Below are positions 32,354 to 41,750 of a DNA stretch of 61,226 nt, piece after piece. Below the pieces are notes generated by a model that searched no databases, was not told the origin of the DNA, and worked only from the letters and a program-made list of their open reading frames with translations. A program made the translations under genes and the position numbers. Numbering within the stretch: position 1 is the stretch's first letter; the number at the start of each line of letters is the position of its first letter. Source of the DNA: Nonomuraea deserti (GTDB lineage: Bacteria; Actinomycetota; Actinomycetes; Streptosporangiales; Streptosporangiaceae); the NCBI RefSeq assembly GCF_004348685.1, contig NZ_SMKO01000033.1, positions 1 to 61,226 of the forward strand, written 5' to 3'.

Positions 32354-33279
32354 CGGCCATCGTCCTGCGGCGCGCCGGAGAGCTCCTGCTCGTGCTCCTG
32401 GCGCTGTCGCTGCTGGTCTTCCTGCTGACCTCGCTCGCGCCGGGGGACCCGGCCGAGGAGATCCTGCGCCGCGGCGGCATCCAGCCCACAGCGGCAAGCG
32501 TCGCGTCACTGCGCGCCGAGCTCGGGCTCGACCGGCCGCTGTTCGATCAGTACCTGCGGTGGCTGGGCGCCGTGCTGCGCGGCGACCTCGGCCGCTCCTA
32601 CACCGACCGCTCCCCGGTGGCGGCCGAGATCCTCGCGCGGGCGCCGGCCACGCTCCGGCTGGCGGGCGCGGCGGCTGCCGTCGCGGCAGGGCTCGCGCTG
32701 CTCGCCGCACTCAGACTCGCGTTCAGGCCACGGGCTCTCGACAGTCGCCTCCTCGCGCTCGTGACGGTGGCGATCGGCGGCATCCCTCCCTATATCGTGG
32801 GGATCCTGCTGATCAGCGGGGTGGCGGTCGGCTTGCGCGCGCTCCCCACCGGCGGCGACGGCAGCGCCGGCGCGGTGGTGCTGCCCGCACTCACCCTCGG
32901 CCTGGCCGGCGCCGCGACTCTGCTGCGGCTGCTCCGGGCCGACCTGTCGCGGGCCCTGCGACTGCCCTTCGTCAAATTCGCCGCGGTCAAAGGGCTGCGG
33001 CGGCGGCGGACGATCGCCGTCCATGCCCTCCGGGTGGCCGCGCCGAACGCGATCACCGCCGCGAGCCTGGTGCTCGCGGAGCTGCTGGCCGGCGCGGTGG
33101 TGGTGGAGACGCTGTTCGCCTGGCCCGGCGTGGGGCAGCTCGCCGTGGCGGCGATCAGGCAGCGGGACCTGCCCGTCGTGCAGGCGTACGTGCTGATCAC
33201 CGGGGTCGCGACCGTGCTGCTCCTGGCGCTGACCGAGCTCTGCTTGTCGGCCTTCGACCCACGGCTGCGGCGCCGGTGA
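32350..33279 (+). CDS. Family-5 ABC permease, DppB/NikB type
   Basis: 309 aa, six membrane helices. VLRRAGELLLVLLALSLLVF is helix 1; LAPGDPAEEIL and LRAELGLDRPLFDQYLRWLG are the typical DppB N-terminal blocks; the EAA loop region contains FVKFAAVKGLRRRRTIAVHA. GTG start overlaps the binding-protein stop (GTGA). Partner of the next gene. In this Zur-boxed operon zinc or a zinc complex is a plausible cargo, but nickel and peptides are the known family cargos. Confidence 0.88.
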   Translation: MTAIVLRRAGELLLVLLALSLLVFLLTSLAPGDPAEEILRRGGIQPTAASVASLRAELGLDRPLFDQYLRWLGAVLRGDLGRSYTDRSPVAAEILARAPATLRLAGAAAAVAAGLALLAALRLAFRPRALDSRLLALVTVAIGGIPPYIVGILLISGVAVGLRALPTGGDGSAGAVVLPALTLGLAGAATLLRLLRADLSRALRLPFVKFAAVKGLRRRRTIAVHALRVAAPNAITAASLVLAELLAGAVVVETLFAWPGVGQLAVAAIRQRDLPVVQAYVLITGVATVLLLALTELCLSAFDPRLRRR

Positions 33280-34076
33280 AGGGCCGCGCCGGGATCGCCA
33301 TGATGGCGCTGGTCGTGCTGTTCTGCCTGCTCACACCGATGCTGACCGGGGACGACCCACACCTGCCCGATCTGGGGAGTGCCCTGCTGCCTCCCGGTCC
33401 CGAACACTGGCTCGGCACGGACCAGCTCGGCCGGGACCTCCTCACCCGGACGGCCGTGGCCGGCCGCACCTCCCTCCTGGTCGCGTTCGCCATCGTCGCC
33501 GTCACGACGGCGCTCGGCACGATCGCCGGCGCCGTGGCGGGACTGGTCGGCGGCGTACTTGACCGGCTGCTGCGCTTCGCCGCCACTGTGGCTCTTGCCC
33601 TGCCCGGACTCACGCTGGCGCTCGCGCTGGCGGGCGTCCTGCGGCCGGGGTTCCTCACCGTGCTGATCGCCCTCGTGCCGCTCGGCTGGGTGAACTGCGG
33701 CCTCGTCGCCCGCACGGCGACCCGGCAGGTGGTCTCCGCCGACCACGTCCTGGCCGTACGGGCCATCGGGGCGTCCCCGTACTACCTGCTCCGGCGCACC
33801 ATCGGCCCGCACATCGCCGGCCCCGTGCTGACCGTCGCCACCGCCGACCTCGCCAGGACGCTCGTCGCCGTCACCTCGCTCAGCTTCCTCGGCATCGGGC
33901 TGCCCCCGCCCGACACCGACTGGGGCGGCATGGTCAGCGAGGCCATCCCGCTGCTCGTGGCCGCACCGCGGCTCGCGATCGTGCCTGCCCTCGCCCTCAC
34001 CGTCACAGCGCTGGGCGTCGCGTTCATGGCGGACGCCCGCCATGAGGTGTCCGGCAGCGACCTTCATCACGGGTGA
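33276..34076 (+). CDS. Family-5 ABC permease, DppC/NikC type
   Basis: 266 aa. GPEHWLGTDQLGRDLLTRTA is the hallmark HxxGTDxxGRDxxxR of DppC-type permeases, and VLAVRAIGASPYYLLRRTIG is the EAA loop. GTG start in a GTGA overlap with the previous gene. No DppD/DppF-type ATPase genes follow: the operon ends with this gene, 62 bp before the next Zur-like box, so the ATPase must come from elsewhere or the system is incomplete. Confidence 0.88.
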   Translation: MKGRAGIAMMALVVLFCLLTPMLTGDDPHLPDLGSALLPPGPEHWLGTDQLGRDLLTRTAVAGRTSLLVAFAIVAVTTALGTIAGAVAGLVGGVLDRLLRFAATVALALPGLTLALALAGVLRPGFLTVLIALVPLGWVNCGLVARTATRQVVSADHVLAVRAIGASPYYLLRRTIGPHIAGPVLTVATADLARTLVAVTSLSFLGIGLPPPDTDWGGMVSEAIPLLVAAPRLAIVPALALTVTALGVAFMADARHEVSGSDLHHG

Positions 34077-34138
34077 TCGCCTGCCGCACCACCAGCGCCG
34101 ATCGATCTCCCTAGCGGTTGACGGTTTACGCGATCGAA

Positions 34139-34160
34139 TGACAATGATTATCATTTGACA
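34139..34160. promoter_or_regulatory. Zur-like box before the methyltransferase/CobW/rpsR2 genes
   Basis: AATGATTATCATT (34143-34155) is a perfect 13-bp dyad within TGACAATGATTATCATTTGA. It is the best of the three Zur-like boxes in the window and lies 37 bp upstream of the ATG at 34197. Confidence 0.7.
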
Positions 34161-34196
34161 AGCCCCGTCACCGACCGTTCGTAACGGAGAATGCCC

Positions 34197-34795
34197 ATGT
34201 CACCCACCGGCATCGGCGCCGTCTTCGGCAGCGCCGCCACCCAGTACGCCGAGATCTCACCGCTGCTGTGGGATCGCATCGGCGAGGCGACGGTCCTGGC
34301 GGCCGGAGTCCGGGCAGCGAACGTGTTTTGGACGTCTGCTGCGGCGCGGGCGCCTCAGCCATACCGGCCGCTAAGGCGGCCGGGCCGGAGGGGCACGTGG
34401 ACGCCGTCGACCTCGCCGGAGAGCTCCTCGCCCACGGCCGGCGCCGCGCCGCCGCCGAAGGGCTGCGGGGCGTGCGCTTCGTCCAGGCCGACGCCACCAC
34501 CTGGGAGGATCACCCCTACGACGTGGTGCAATGCGTGCACGGCGTCTTCTTCCTGCCGGACATGGACGCCTCCGCCTCCCGCCTGACCGGGCTGCTCGCG
34601 CCCGGAGGGCGGCTGGTCGTCACCGCGTGGGCGCAAGGCGCGATGGAGGGCTTCGGCCGGCTGTTCGCCGAGGCTGTCGCGCGCGTGCGCGAGACCCCGA
34701 CGGCTGCTCCCGCCGGCAAGCAGGCGGCGTCCCGGATCGACACCGAGGACGAGCTGGCCGCCACTTCCCTCATCGGGGCCGGTACGCGCTCGTGA
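34197..34795 (+). pseudogene. Class I SAM methyltransferase, frameshifted and truncated
   Basis: ATG 34197 (GGAGA upstream) opens SPTGIGAVFGSAATQYAEIS and PLLWDRIGEATVLAAGVRA. Near 34312-34322 one base is missing; the next frame continues with ERVLDVCCGAGASAIPAAKA (motif I, GAG), HVDAVDLAGELLAHGRRRAA and VVQCVHGVFFLPDMDA. The C-terminal part after RIDTEDELAA is replaced by a short unrelated tail and stops at 34795. It was probably under control of the adjacent Zur-like box. Confidence 0.8.
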
Positions 34796-34837
34796 TCGGC
34801 GGCCCAGGTTCCCTGTCCCGTCCCGGTCACGACCGTC

Positions 34838-35886
34838 ATGCGAACGCGTGGAACGGTACCCCCGTCGCCCTGGTCACGGGCTTGCACCGGAGCGCCCGCA
34901 CCGCCGTGGTGGACCGGCTGCTGCGCCGCCATCCGGACGCCGTCGCGATCCACCACGACATGCGCCCCGCGGGTGAGGTGCTGGCCGAGCGGGTGGTGCG
35001 CGACGTCTTCGGCGTCCTGAGCCGGACCGAGGTGCGCCCGTCGCACGACCGCGTGACCTGTGCCGTCCGCGACGACCTCGTGCCCGAGCTGCTGCGCCGC
35101 GCTTCCACGGCGTCCCTTCTGGTGGTCGACCTGTGGGACGCGGTCGAGCCGCGCCCGGTGGCCGAGGCCCTCGCCACCCGGGAGGCGGCCGAGCGGCTGC
35201 GCCTGGCGTGCGTGCACACCGCGCTGGACGCCCGGCACGTGCCCGTGGCCCTCTGCCGGGGCGACCGCCTGGGCGAGACCGGCCGGGCGGCCCCCGGCGA
35301 CGGCGTTTCCTGGCCGAGGTGCTGGCCCGGCAGATCGAGTACGCCACCAGCCTGTCCCTGCACGGCGGCGACGCCGAGGACGCCGAACTGTCGGCCGCCG
35401 TGCTCGCGCCCGTCCCGGCCTCACCGATGGCGCCCTGTGCGTGCGGGAGCTGGCCGAACGCGTCGATCCGGCCACCGCGCAACTTCCCGCCGACGCGCGG
35501 ACCGGGGAGATCACCACGATGGTGTGGCACCGCCTGCGCCCCCTGCATCCGGTCCGGCTGTTCGACGCCATGGACGAGCTGGCGACCTCGACGGTCCGCT
35601 CCCGCGGCCGGTTCTGGCTGGCCAACCGCCCCCACCGCATGCTGGCCTGGGACGCGGTGGCCGGCGCGGTCTCCGTCGAGGACGTCGGGCCCTGGCCTGG
35701 AATCCGATCGTCGGTGACCGTGACCAGCACCTCGTCTTCACCGGCACCGACCTCGATCCGGCCCGCTTCCACGCCCTGCTCGACTCCTGCCTGCTCACCC
35801 AGGAGGAACAGGCGGCAGGCCCGGACGCCTGGGCCCACTACGACGACCCGTTCGCCCCCATCCTCACCATGAAGGAGACCGCGTGA
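34838..35886 (+). pseudogene. CobW/YciC-like GTPase (zinc metallochaperone type), multiply frameshifted
   Basis: Pieces in order: TPVALVTGLHRSARTAVVDR; FGVLSRTEVRPSHDRVTCAV (the normal GCxxCxVRxDL metal motif is degraded to DRVTC); SLLVVDLWDAVEPRPVAEAL; then after a shift near 35300 RRRFLAEVLARQIEYATSLS; after a shift near 35430 GLTDGALCVRELAERVDPAT and RFWLANRPHRMLAWDAVAGA; after a shift plus apparent loss of 20-30 codons near 35690 [20 protein letters not shown]. The stop at 35886 overlaps the rpsR start. No clean start codon remains. Three shifts and an internal gap argue for real decay rather than a single read error. Confidence 0.8.
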
Positions 35887-36110
35887 AGACCCGCCGCGCC
35901 CCGCGCAGGAAGCCCAACCCCCTGCTGGACGTCGACTCCATCGACTACAAGGACACCAACCTGCTGCGCAAGTTCGTCTCCGACCGCGGCAAGATCCGCA
36001 GCCGCCGCGTCACCGGCGTCACCGTCCAGCAGCAGCGCAAGATCGCCAGAGCCATCAAGAACGCGCGCGAAATGGCGCTGCTCCCCTACGCCTCCCGGCC
36101 CAGCGCCTGA
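35883..36110 (+). CDS. rpsR: Ribosomal protein bS18, cysteine-free (zinc-independent) paralogue
   Basis: 75 aa: [20 protein letters not shown] and [20 protein letters not shown] are the full bS18 core. The N-terminus [19 protein letters not shown] lacks the Cys residues of the usual actinobacterial (C+) S18 N-terminus. Cysteine-free S18, S14, L28 and L33 copies replace zinc-binding ones under zinc starvation and are Zur targets (established). GTG start in a GTGA overlap with the CobW remnant; the Zur-like box at 34139 is the only candidate promoter upstream. This is the only undamaged gene of that transcript. Confidence 0.93.
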   Translation: MKTRRAPRRKPNPLLDVDSIDYKDTNLLRKFVSDRGKIRSRRVTGVTVQQQRKIARAIKNAREMALLPYASRPSA

Positions 36111-36158
36111 CCCCTCGTCGAGTCGCTCCAGCGGCCCACCCCGGTGGTCGGGTAGCGC

Positions 36159-36650
36159 CTACACCGGGCAGTTCCGGGGGCCGACGCTCTGCCCGGCCCC
36201 GAGCACGGTGACCTGGACGGAATTCTCCGGCGTCGTGGCGGCCACCGTGCACACGATCTGCTCGACGGCCAGTGTGGACAGTTCGCCGGCCGAAGACGAC
36301 AGGGTCACCACCAGGTGGCCGCCCGGCTTGACGGTCACCGAGAACGGGCCGGCTTCCGGCGGGACGTCGGTGGTGAGCCCGCGCGCCTGTTCCCTCCGGG
36401 TGGGTCCGGCTGCCAGCAGCGCGAGCGTGTCCTCACTGAACAGCGGACGGCGCTCGGGCCAGGGCCGCGTCACCGCGTTGGGCCGGCCGTCCTTGACCAG
36501 GTAGAGAGTAATTGTCGTGGTGAGTGCGACCGCTCCGCTCGGCGGCTCGCCGGCGGAGATGACGTCGCTGGGTCGCACGCCGCAGCCGGCCACGGCGACG
36601 AGCGATACGAGGCCCGCGGCGAGCACGCGGCGGGCGAGCCCGGTCCTCAT
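36159..36650 (-). CDS. GerMN-domain lipoprotein
   Basis: 163 aa. Lipobox V-A-G-C (Cys23), then a GerMN-like domain: [40 protein letters not shown] and [20 protein letters not shown]. Lipoproteins of this type accompany actinobacterial sensor kinases (LpqB-like logic) and may tune them from the outer face of the membrane. ATG overlaps the kinase stop (ATGA); third gene of the RR-HK-lipoprotein operon. Confidence 0.8.
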   Translation of the reverse strand: MRTGLARRVLAAGLVSLVAVAGCGVRPSDVISAGEPPSGAVALTTTITLYLVKDGRPNAVTRPWPERRPLFSEDTLALLAAGPTRREQARGLTTDVPPEAGPFSVTVKPGGHLVVTLSSSAGELSTLAVEQIVCTVAATTPENSVQVTVLGAGQSVGPRNCPV

Positions 36651-38092
36651 TCGGGGCCTCCCCTGTCGATCTGCCCGTCCGGATCGTGTGCCCGGCGTGG
36701 CAGGCGGAGCGTGAAGACGGCGCCGCCGTCCGGGGCGTTGGTGACGGTGAGGTCGCCTCGGTGCAGGCGCGCGTTCTCCCGCGCGATGGCGAGGCCGAGG
36801 CCGCTGCCCTCGGACCTGGTCCTGGCCGCGCTGGCCTTGTAGAACCGGTCGAACACGTGCGGCAGCACCGTTGCGTCCAGCCCCGGTCCGTGGTCGCGGA
36901 CCTCGACAACCATCCAGTGCGGGTCGGCGGAGAGCCGTACCGACACCGGTGGCTCGCCGTGCCGCAGAGCGTTGCCGACGAGGTTCGCGAGGATGACGTC
37001 CACCCGGCGCGGATCCAGCCGGGCCGTCACCGCGGGTGAAAGCTCGGTGTGCACCCGCTCCGGCCAGCCCCGGACGCGCAGGGTCGCGCGCACCAGCTCG
37101 GCCACGTCCACCTCGTTCAGCGCGAGGGCCGCGACGCCGGAGTCGAACCTGCTGATCTCGATGAGGTCGTTCACCAGCCCGGTGAGGTTGAGCGTCTCCT
37201 GGCTGACCAGCTTGGCGGCCCTGCCGGCGGGCTCGGGCAGCCGGGCCGCCTCCTCGTCGAGGACGTCGGCGACCGCGGCCAGCGCGGCCAGCGGGGTGCG
37301 CAGCTCGTGGGACACGTCGGCCACGAACCGGCGGGCGTCGGCCTCCATCTCGCGGAGCTGCTTGACGTGCCGTTCCAGCTCCGAGGCGGTGTTGTTGAAC
37401 GTGTGTGCCACGTCGGCCAGCTCGTCGGAACCGCGGACCGCGATCCTGGTCCGCAGCTCGCCCTCGCCCAGCAGGCGTGCCGCCCGGCCGAGCTGGCGCA
37501 CGGGGCGCAGCACGCCACGGGTGGCCAGCAGCGCGAGGGCGACCGCGAACGCCAGGGCCGCCCCGCCGGTGAGCCAGGCGGATGCGGCGAGCCCGTCGAT
37601 GCTGCGCTGTTCGGGATGCAGGCTGCGCACGACGTAGACCTCGATGCCGGACGCCCGCGTCGGCCGGTCCCCCTCCACGATCAGCAACGGCGCGCCGATG
37701 ATCAGGAAAGGGCTGCCCTGCCACACCACGCGTTGCCACACGATGTCGCCGTCGGCCACCGCCCGCCGCAACTGTGGTGGAAGCACCCTGGGATCCAGGC
37801 GACCCGGCGAGTGCGCCTCCTGGTAGACGGCGACCGCGGCGATGTTCCCGTCGGCCACGGTGGCGGCGATCTCGCCGAGCTCGGCCGGGCCCGGCGCCGC
37901 ATTCCGCAGCGGGAAGAGCGTCTCCAGGCGGCTTCTCATCGTCAGCACCGCGGCGTCCTGGGTCCGCTGCAGGATGTCGTTGCGGGCCTGGACGTACATC
38001 CCGCCGGCCACCGCCGCCGCGGTGACCACGCACAGCAGCGCGAACGCGAACAACAGCCGGGCACGCAGCCCCAGGCTCAGCCGAGGTGCCAC
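36647..38092 (-). CDS. Membrane sensor histidine kinase
   Basis: 481 aa. TM1 near residues 11-32, extracellular sensor part, TM2 near 170-192 ([19 protein letters not shown]), HAMP ([20 protein letters not shown]), HisKA with phospho-His in [20 protein letters not shown], HATPase with N-box [15 protein letters not shown]1 VRDHGPGLD and G2 GSGLGLAIA. An MtrB/VanS-like architecture. Starts 6 bp after the response-regulator stop. With VanY, Ddl and MurF genes nearby, sensing of cell-wall stress is plausible (inference). Confidence 0.93.
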   Translation of the reverse strand: MAPRLSLGLRARLLFAFALLCVVTAAAVAGGMYVQARNDILQRTQDAAVLTMRSRLETLFPLRNAAPGPAELGEIAATVADGNIAAVAVYQEAHSPGRLDPRVLPPQLRRAVADGDIVWQRVVWQGSPFLIIGAPLLIVEGDRPTRASGIEVYVVRSLHPEQRSIDGLAASAWLTGGAALAFAVALALLATRGVLRPVRQLGRAARLLGEGELRTRIAVRGSDELADVAHTFNNTASELERHVKQLREMEADARRFVADVSHELRTPLAALAAVADVLDEEAARLPEPAGRAAKLVSQETLNLTGLVNDLIEISRFDSGVAALALNEVDVAELVRATLRVRGWPERVHTELSPAVTARLDPRRVDVILANLVGNALRHGEPPVSVRLSADPHWMVVEVRDHGPGLDATVLPHVFDRFYKASAARTRSEGSGLGLAIARENARLHRGDLTVTNAPDGGAVFTLRLPRRAHDPDGQIDRGGPE

Positions 38093-38098
38093 CGGCGG

Positions 38099-38788
38099 CT
38101 ACACCGGCCCGAACCGGTACCCGAATCCACGCACCGTCTGCACGTAGACAGGCGCCGCCGAGTCGTCCTCGATCTTCGCGCGCAACCGCTGCACGCACGC
38201 GTCCACGAGACGCGAGTCGCCGAAGTACCCGTGCTCCCACACCGACTCCAGCAGCTGCTGGCGGCTGTGCACCCGGCCCGGCGTGCCGGAGAGCTCGAGC
38301 AGCAGGCGCAGCTCGGTCGGGGCGAGGCTGACCGGCACGCCGCGGTTGGTGACCACCAGCCCGGCCCGATCGATGGTCAGGTCGCCGTGCCGCTCCAGCT
38401 CCGCCTGGTCCCGGCCGATCCGCCGGAGCACCGCGCGGATGCGCGCCTCGAGCACTCTGGGCTGCACCGGCTTGACCACGTAGTCGTCGGCGCCCGCCTC
38501 CAGCCCGGCCACCACGTCCATGTCGTCGCCGCGCGCGGTCACCATGATGATCGGCACCTCTCCGACGGCCCGGATGCGGCGGCAGACCTCGAACCCGTCC
38601 ATGCCTGGCAACATCAGATCGAGCACGACGACGTCGGGAAGGTCCGTACGCAGCCGGTCCAGCCCCTGCTCGCCGGACTCCACCGCGCGCACCCGGTGCC
38701 CGTGCCGGGTCAGGGCCAGGTCAAGGCCCTCCCGCACAGCCGGGTCATCTTCGATCAACAACACCCGCGACACGCCGCCGAGTTTCAC
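38099..38788 (-). CDS. OmpR/PhoB-family response regulator
   Basis: 229 aa. Receiver domain: acidic pair in [13 protein letters not shown], phospho-acceptor Asp in [14 protein letters not shown], Thr in [10 protein letters not shown], Lys in [10 protein letters not shown]-terminal winged helix: [51 protein letters not shown]. The GTG at 38788 is preferred (GGAG at 6-bp spacing); GTG 38773 is possible. First gene of the two-component operon, divergent from the VanY-like gene. Confidence 0.93.
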   Translation of the reverse strand: MKLGGVSRVLLIEDDPAVREGLDLALTRHGHRVRAVESGEQGLDRLRTDLPDVVVLDLMLPGMDGFEVCRRIRAVGEVPIIMVTARGDDMDVVAGLEAGADDYVVKPVQPRVLEARIRAVLRRIGRDQAELERHGDLTIDRAGLVVTNRGVPVSLAPTELRLLLELSGTPGRVHSRQQLLESVWEHGYFGDSRLVDACVQRLRAKIEDDSAAPVYVQTVRGFGYRFGPV

Positions 38789-38967
38789 AGCACGCTCCGT
38801 AGCTCGCCCACCGGTCAACCACTATCGGCCGGTCGTGTCCCCGCCTCGTGCGCGCCGTGTCATGGTCGTGTCACGGTCGCGCCGACGTGGCGCCGACGGT
38901 GGCGCCGTCGAGAAACGATGACATGCGGCGCACAACGCACGCATATTCGGCGCCAATCGTAGTCGCC

Positions 38968-39540
38968 ATGTACGAACCACGCACCATCCCACCTCGGCCC
39001 CGCGACCGGCTGTTCGCCGCGGTCACGCTGGTGCTCGCCGTTCTTCTGCTGCCCGCGGCGTTCGTCCGCCACCCCGGCCGCGCCCGCGAACTGGCCTGCA
39101 ACTGGGCGTTACGGATGCGCTTCCCCGCCGAGGACCTCACCGGGCTCACCGACGGCGCCATGGCGGCGTTCACCGCGGCGCGCACCAAGGCGCTCTGGCG
39201 GCACGGCCAGCTCATCGGCCTCACCTCGGGATACCGCGATCCCCTTGTCCAGCAGCGCATGTTCGACGAGGAGGTGCGCCGTTCCGGCTCCCCGGCCTCG
39301 GCACGGATGCTCGTGCTGCCACCGGCGGAGTCCAGCCATGTCAAGGGCATCGCGCTGGACGTACGCCCGCACGAGGGCGCGCGCTGGCTCGAGGAACACG
39401 GTGCCCGCTACGACCTCTACCGCATCTACGACAACGAGTGGTGGCACTTCGAGTACCGCCCGGACAGCGGCGGCACACCCCCGCCACGACGCCCCCACCC
39501 GGGCCTGGGCTACGTGGCCGGGAACGGGGACCAGCTGTAG
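38968..39540 (+). CDS. VanY-family D-Ala-D-Ala carboxypeptidase
   Basis: 190 aa, one N-terminal membrane anchor (FAAVTLVLAVLLLPAAFV, residues 16-33) and an extracytoplasmic M15 peptidase domain. Zinc and catalytic motifs: SGYRDPLVQ (residues 87-95), S-S-H124-V-K-G-I-A-L-D131, and N-E157-W-W-H160. It trims D-Ala from muropeptide stems. The ATG at 38968 has no strong Shine-Dalgarno; ATG 38923 in frame is an alternative. Divergent from the two-component operon, suggesting it is a target. Confidence 0.87.
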   Translation: MYEPRTIPPRPRDRLFAAVTLVLAVLLLPAAFVRHPGRARELACNWALRMRFPAEDLTGLTDGAMAAFTAARTKALWRHGQLIGLTSGYRDPLVQQRMFDEEVRRSGSPASARMLVLPPAESSHVKGIALDVRPHEGARWLEEHGARYDLYRIYDNEWWHFEYRPDSGGTPPPRRPHPGLGYVAGNGDQL

Positions 39541-39667
39541 CCCCGCTCCGGGGGCACCCACGTGTGCGACGTGGGGACATCGACGGGCTCGCGCCCGAGA
39601 ACCGAACCGAGAATCCGACCAGCGCGCCCGAGGGGTTCGACCGGGCGTCCGAAGAGGAGTCAGCCGT

Positions 39668-41728
39668 ATGTCGTCGGGGAGTGACAACACGTCCGGATCG
39701 CTGGGATGGCGCCTGCAAGCCACGCGCGAGACGGCGTTCGTGGGGCGGGAGGAAGAGCTCGCGGTCTTCACCGCGGCGTTGTACGGCGGCGGCTGCAGCG
39801 TTCTGTACGTGCACGGTCCCGGCGGCGTCGGGAAGTCGGCCTTGTTGCGGCGGTTCGCCGGCGAGGCCGCGGCGGCCGGGCGGCCGGTGTCCATGGTGGA
39901 CGGGCGCACGTTGGAGCCGCCGGGGACGTCCGAGGCCGACCCGGTGCCTCGTGACGCGGACGCGGTGCTGCTGGTCGACAACGTCGACCGCGTTCACGGC
40001 TTGGAGGGATGGCTGCGCGAGCGGTTCCTGCCGCGGGTGCCCATGGGGGCGCTGGTGGTGATCGCGGGACGCTGTCCGCCCGATATGCGGTGGCAGGCGG
40101 ATCCGGGATGGGCGGGGGCGCTGGAGGTGCTGCCGCTGCGCGACCTGCGGCCCGGAGACGCGCGGGCCCTGATGGACGCCCGCGGGGTGCCGGCCGAGCT
40201 GCGCGAGCCGCTGCAGGCGTTCGCCGGTGGTCATCCGCTGGCGCTGCTGCTGGGGGCGGCCGTGGCGGTGAAGGACGGCGGGGCCGGCCGGCGGTGGACG
40301 CCGGACCAGGACGTGGTGGGCACGTTGCTGGATCAGCTGGTGGGCGAGCTGCCTTCGGCGGCGCATCGGCGGGCTCTGGAGGTCTGCGCGCACGCGCACA
40401 CGACGACGGAGGACCTGCTGCGGGCCGCCTTGCCGCAGGACGCCGGGACGTTGTTCGGCTGGTTGCGGCGGTTGCCGTTCGTGGAGTCGTGCAGTCTCGG
40501 GCTGTTCCCGCATGACGTGGTGCGTGAGGTGCTGGAGGCCGACCTGCGCTGGCGCGATCCCGAGGGGTACGCGGTGATGCACGACCGGCTTCGTGCGCAT
40601 CTCGCGGAGAAGGTGCGCACGGCGAGCGATGTGGACGCGCCCGGCGCGGTGGCGGCACTGCTCTACCTGCATCGCGGCAACGGGCCGCCGGACGATTTCC
40701 GCGACGGGGGCGAGTTCGGGGAAGAGCTGTTGCGGCAGGAGGACGTCGGCACGCTGGTACGGGTGGCGACGGCGGCGGAGGGTACGGCGTCCGCGGACTG
40801 CGCCGCCTTCTGGGCCGAACGCCGGCCGGAGGCGTTCCGGCTGTACCGGCGGACCGGAACCGGCGAGCCCGTGGCCTGCTCCGCCTGGCTGCGCTTGGCG
40901 GAACTCGACGAGCAGGAGCTGGCGGCCGATCCGGTCGTGGCCGCGGCGTGGGCGCACGCGCGTGCCACCACGCCGTTGCGCGCCGGTGAGCACTTGGCGG
41001 TCGGCCGGCTGTGGGTGCTGCCGCCGTATCGCGGCCACGCGCCGGTGATGGAGGTGATCCGGTGGCGCATGATCGCCGATTGTCTGCGGGCCGAGCGCAT
41101 GGCATGGTCCTGTGTCGCGCTACGGCATCCGAACCAGGCGTGGGCGGAGCGTTTACGGCGCTACGGGATGCGTGTTCTCTCCGAGCAGCCGCGGCTGGGC
41201 GATGACGCCCACACCCTGTTCGTTCATGACTGGCGCGCGGTGCCGGCGCGGGCATGGCTGGAGCGGATGAACCAACCGCTCGTCGCGGGCCCTGCCGGTG
41301 GCCCGGCCGCCGCCACGGCGGAGCTGGCGGTGCTGTCGCGGGCGCAGTTCGCCGAGGCGGTGCGCAAGGCGTTGCGCCAGTTGCCGCGGCTGGACGCCCT
41401 GGCCGCCTCCCCGCTGACGCGCACCCGGCTGATCGCCGAGCGGGCCGGGCAGGACCCCGCCACGGCACTGGGCGAGGTGCTCCGCCAGGCGATCGACGAC
41501 CTGCGTGAGGATCCGCGTTCGGTCAAGTTCCACCGGGCGCTGTCCGCCACGTACCTGCGCGGCGCCCCCACCCAGGAGCTGGCCGCGGAACGGCTCGGCC
41601 TGCCTTTCACCACCTACCGCCGCCATCTGACGGCCGGCGTCGAACGCGTCTGCGCCGATCTGTGGCACCGGGAGCTGTACGGCACCAGCGCACCGGCGTA
41701 CCGATCCGCCTGTGCCGCACCGCCGTGA
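39668..41728 (+). CDS. STAND/AAA-type ATPase regulator with C-terminal HTH-like segment
   Basis: 686 aa. ETAFVGREEELAVFTAALYG introduces the NTPase domain; Walker A VHGPGGVGKSALLRRF (about residues 46-61), Walker B-like DADAVLLVDNVDR (about 97-109). A long helical middle section follows, with a GNAT-like stretch possible around VGRLWVLPPYRGHAPVMEVI. The C-terminus has TQELAAERLGLPFTTYRRHL, similar to a region-4-type HTH. ATG at 39668 follows GAGGAG. Probably an ATP-dependent transcription regulator; target unknown, the cell-wall genes around it are candidates. Confidence 0.75.
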   Translation: MSSGSDNTSGSLGWRLQATRETAFVGREEELAVFTAALYGGGCSVLYVHGPGGVGKSALLRRFAGEAAAAGRPVSMVDGRTLEPPGTSEADPVPRDADAVLLVDNVDRVHGLEGWLRERFLPRVPMGALVVIAGRCPPDMRWQADPGWAGALEVLPLRDLRPGDARALMDARGVPAELREPLQAFAGGHPLALLLGAAVAVKDGGAGRRWTPDQDVVGTLLDQLVGELPSAAHRRALEVCAHAHTTTEDLLRAALPQDAGTLFGWLRRLPFVESCSLGLFPHDVVREVLEADLRWRDPEGYAVMHDRLRAHLAEKVRTASDVDAPGAVAALLYLHRGNGPPDDFRDGGEFGEELLRQEDVGTLVRVATAAEGTASADCAAFWAERRPEAFRLYRRTGTGEPVACSAWLRLAELDEQELAADPVVAAAWAHARATTPLRAGEHLAVGRLWVLPPYRGHAPVMEVIRWRMIADCLRAERMAWSCVALRHPNQAWAERLRRYGMRVLSEQPRLGDDAHTLFVHDWRAVPARAWLERMNQPLVAGPAGGPAAATAELAVLSRAQFAEAVRKALRQLPRLDALAASPLTRTRLIAERAGQDPATALGEVLRQAIDDLREDPRSVKFHRALSATYLRGAPTQELAAERLGLPFTTYRRHLTAGVERVCADLWHRELYGTSAPAYRSACAAPP

Positions 41729-41750
41729 AACGAACGCGGCCGAGGGCGTG

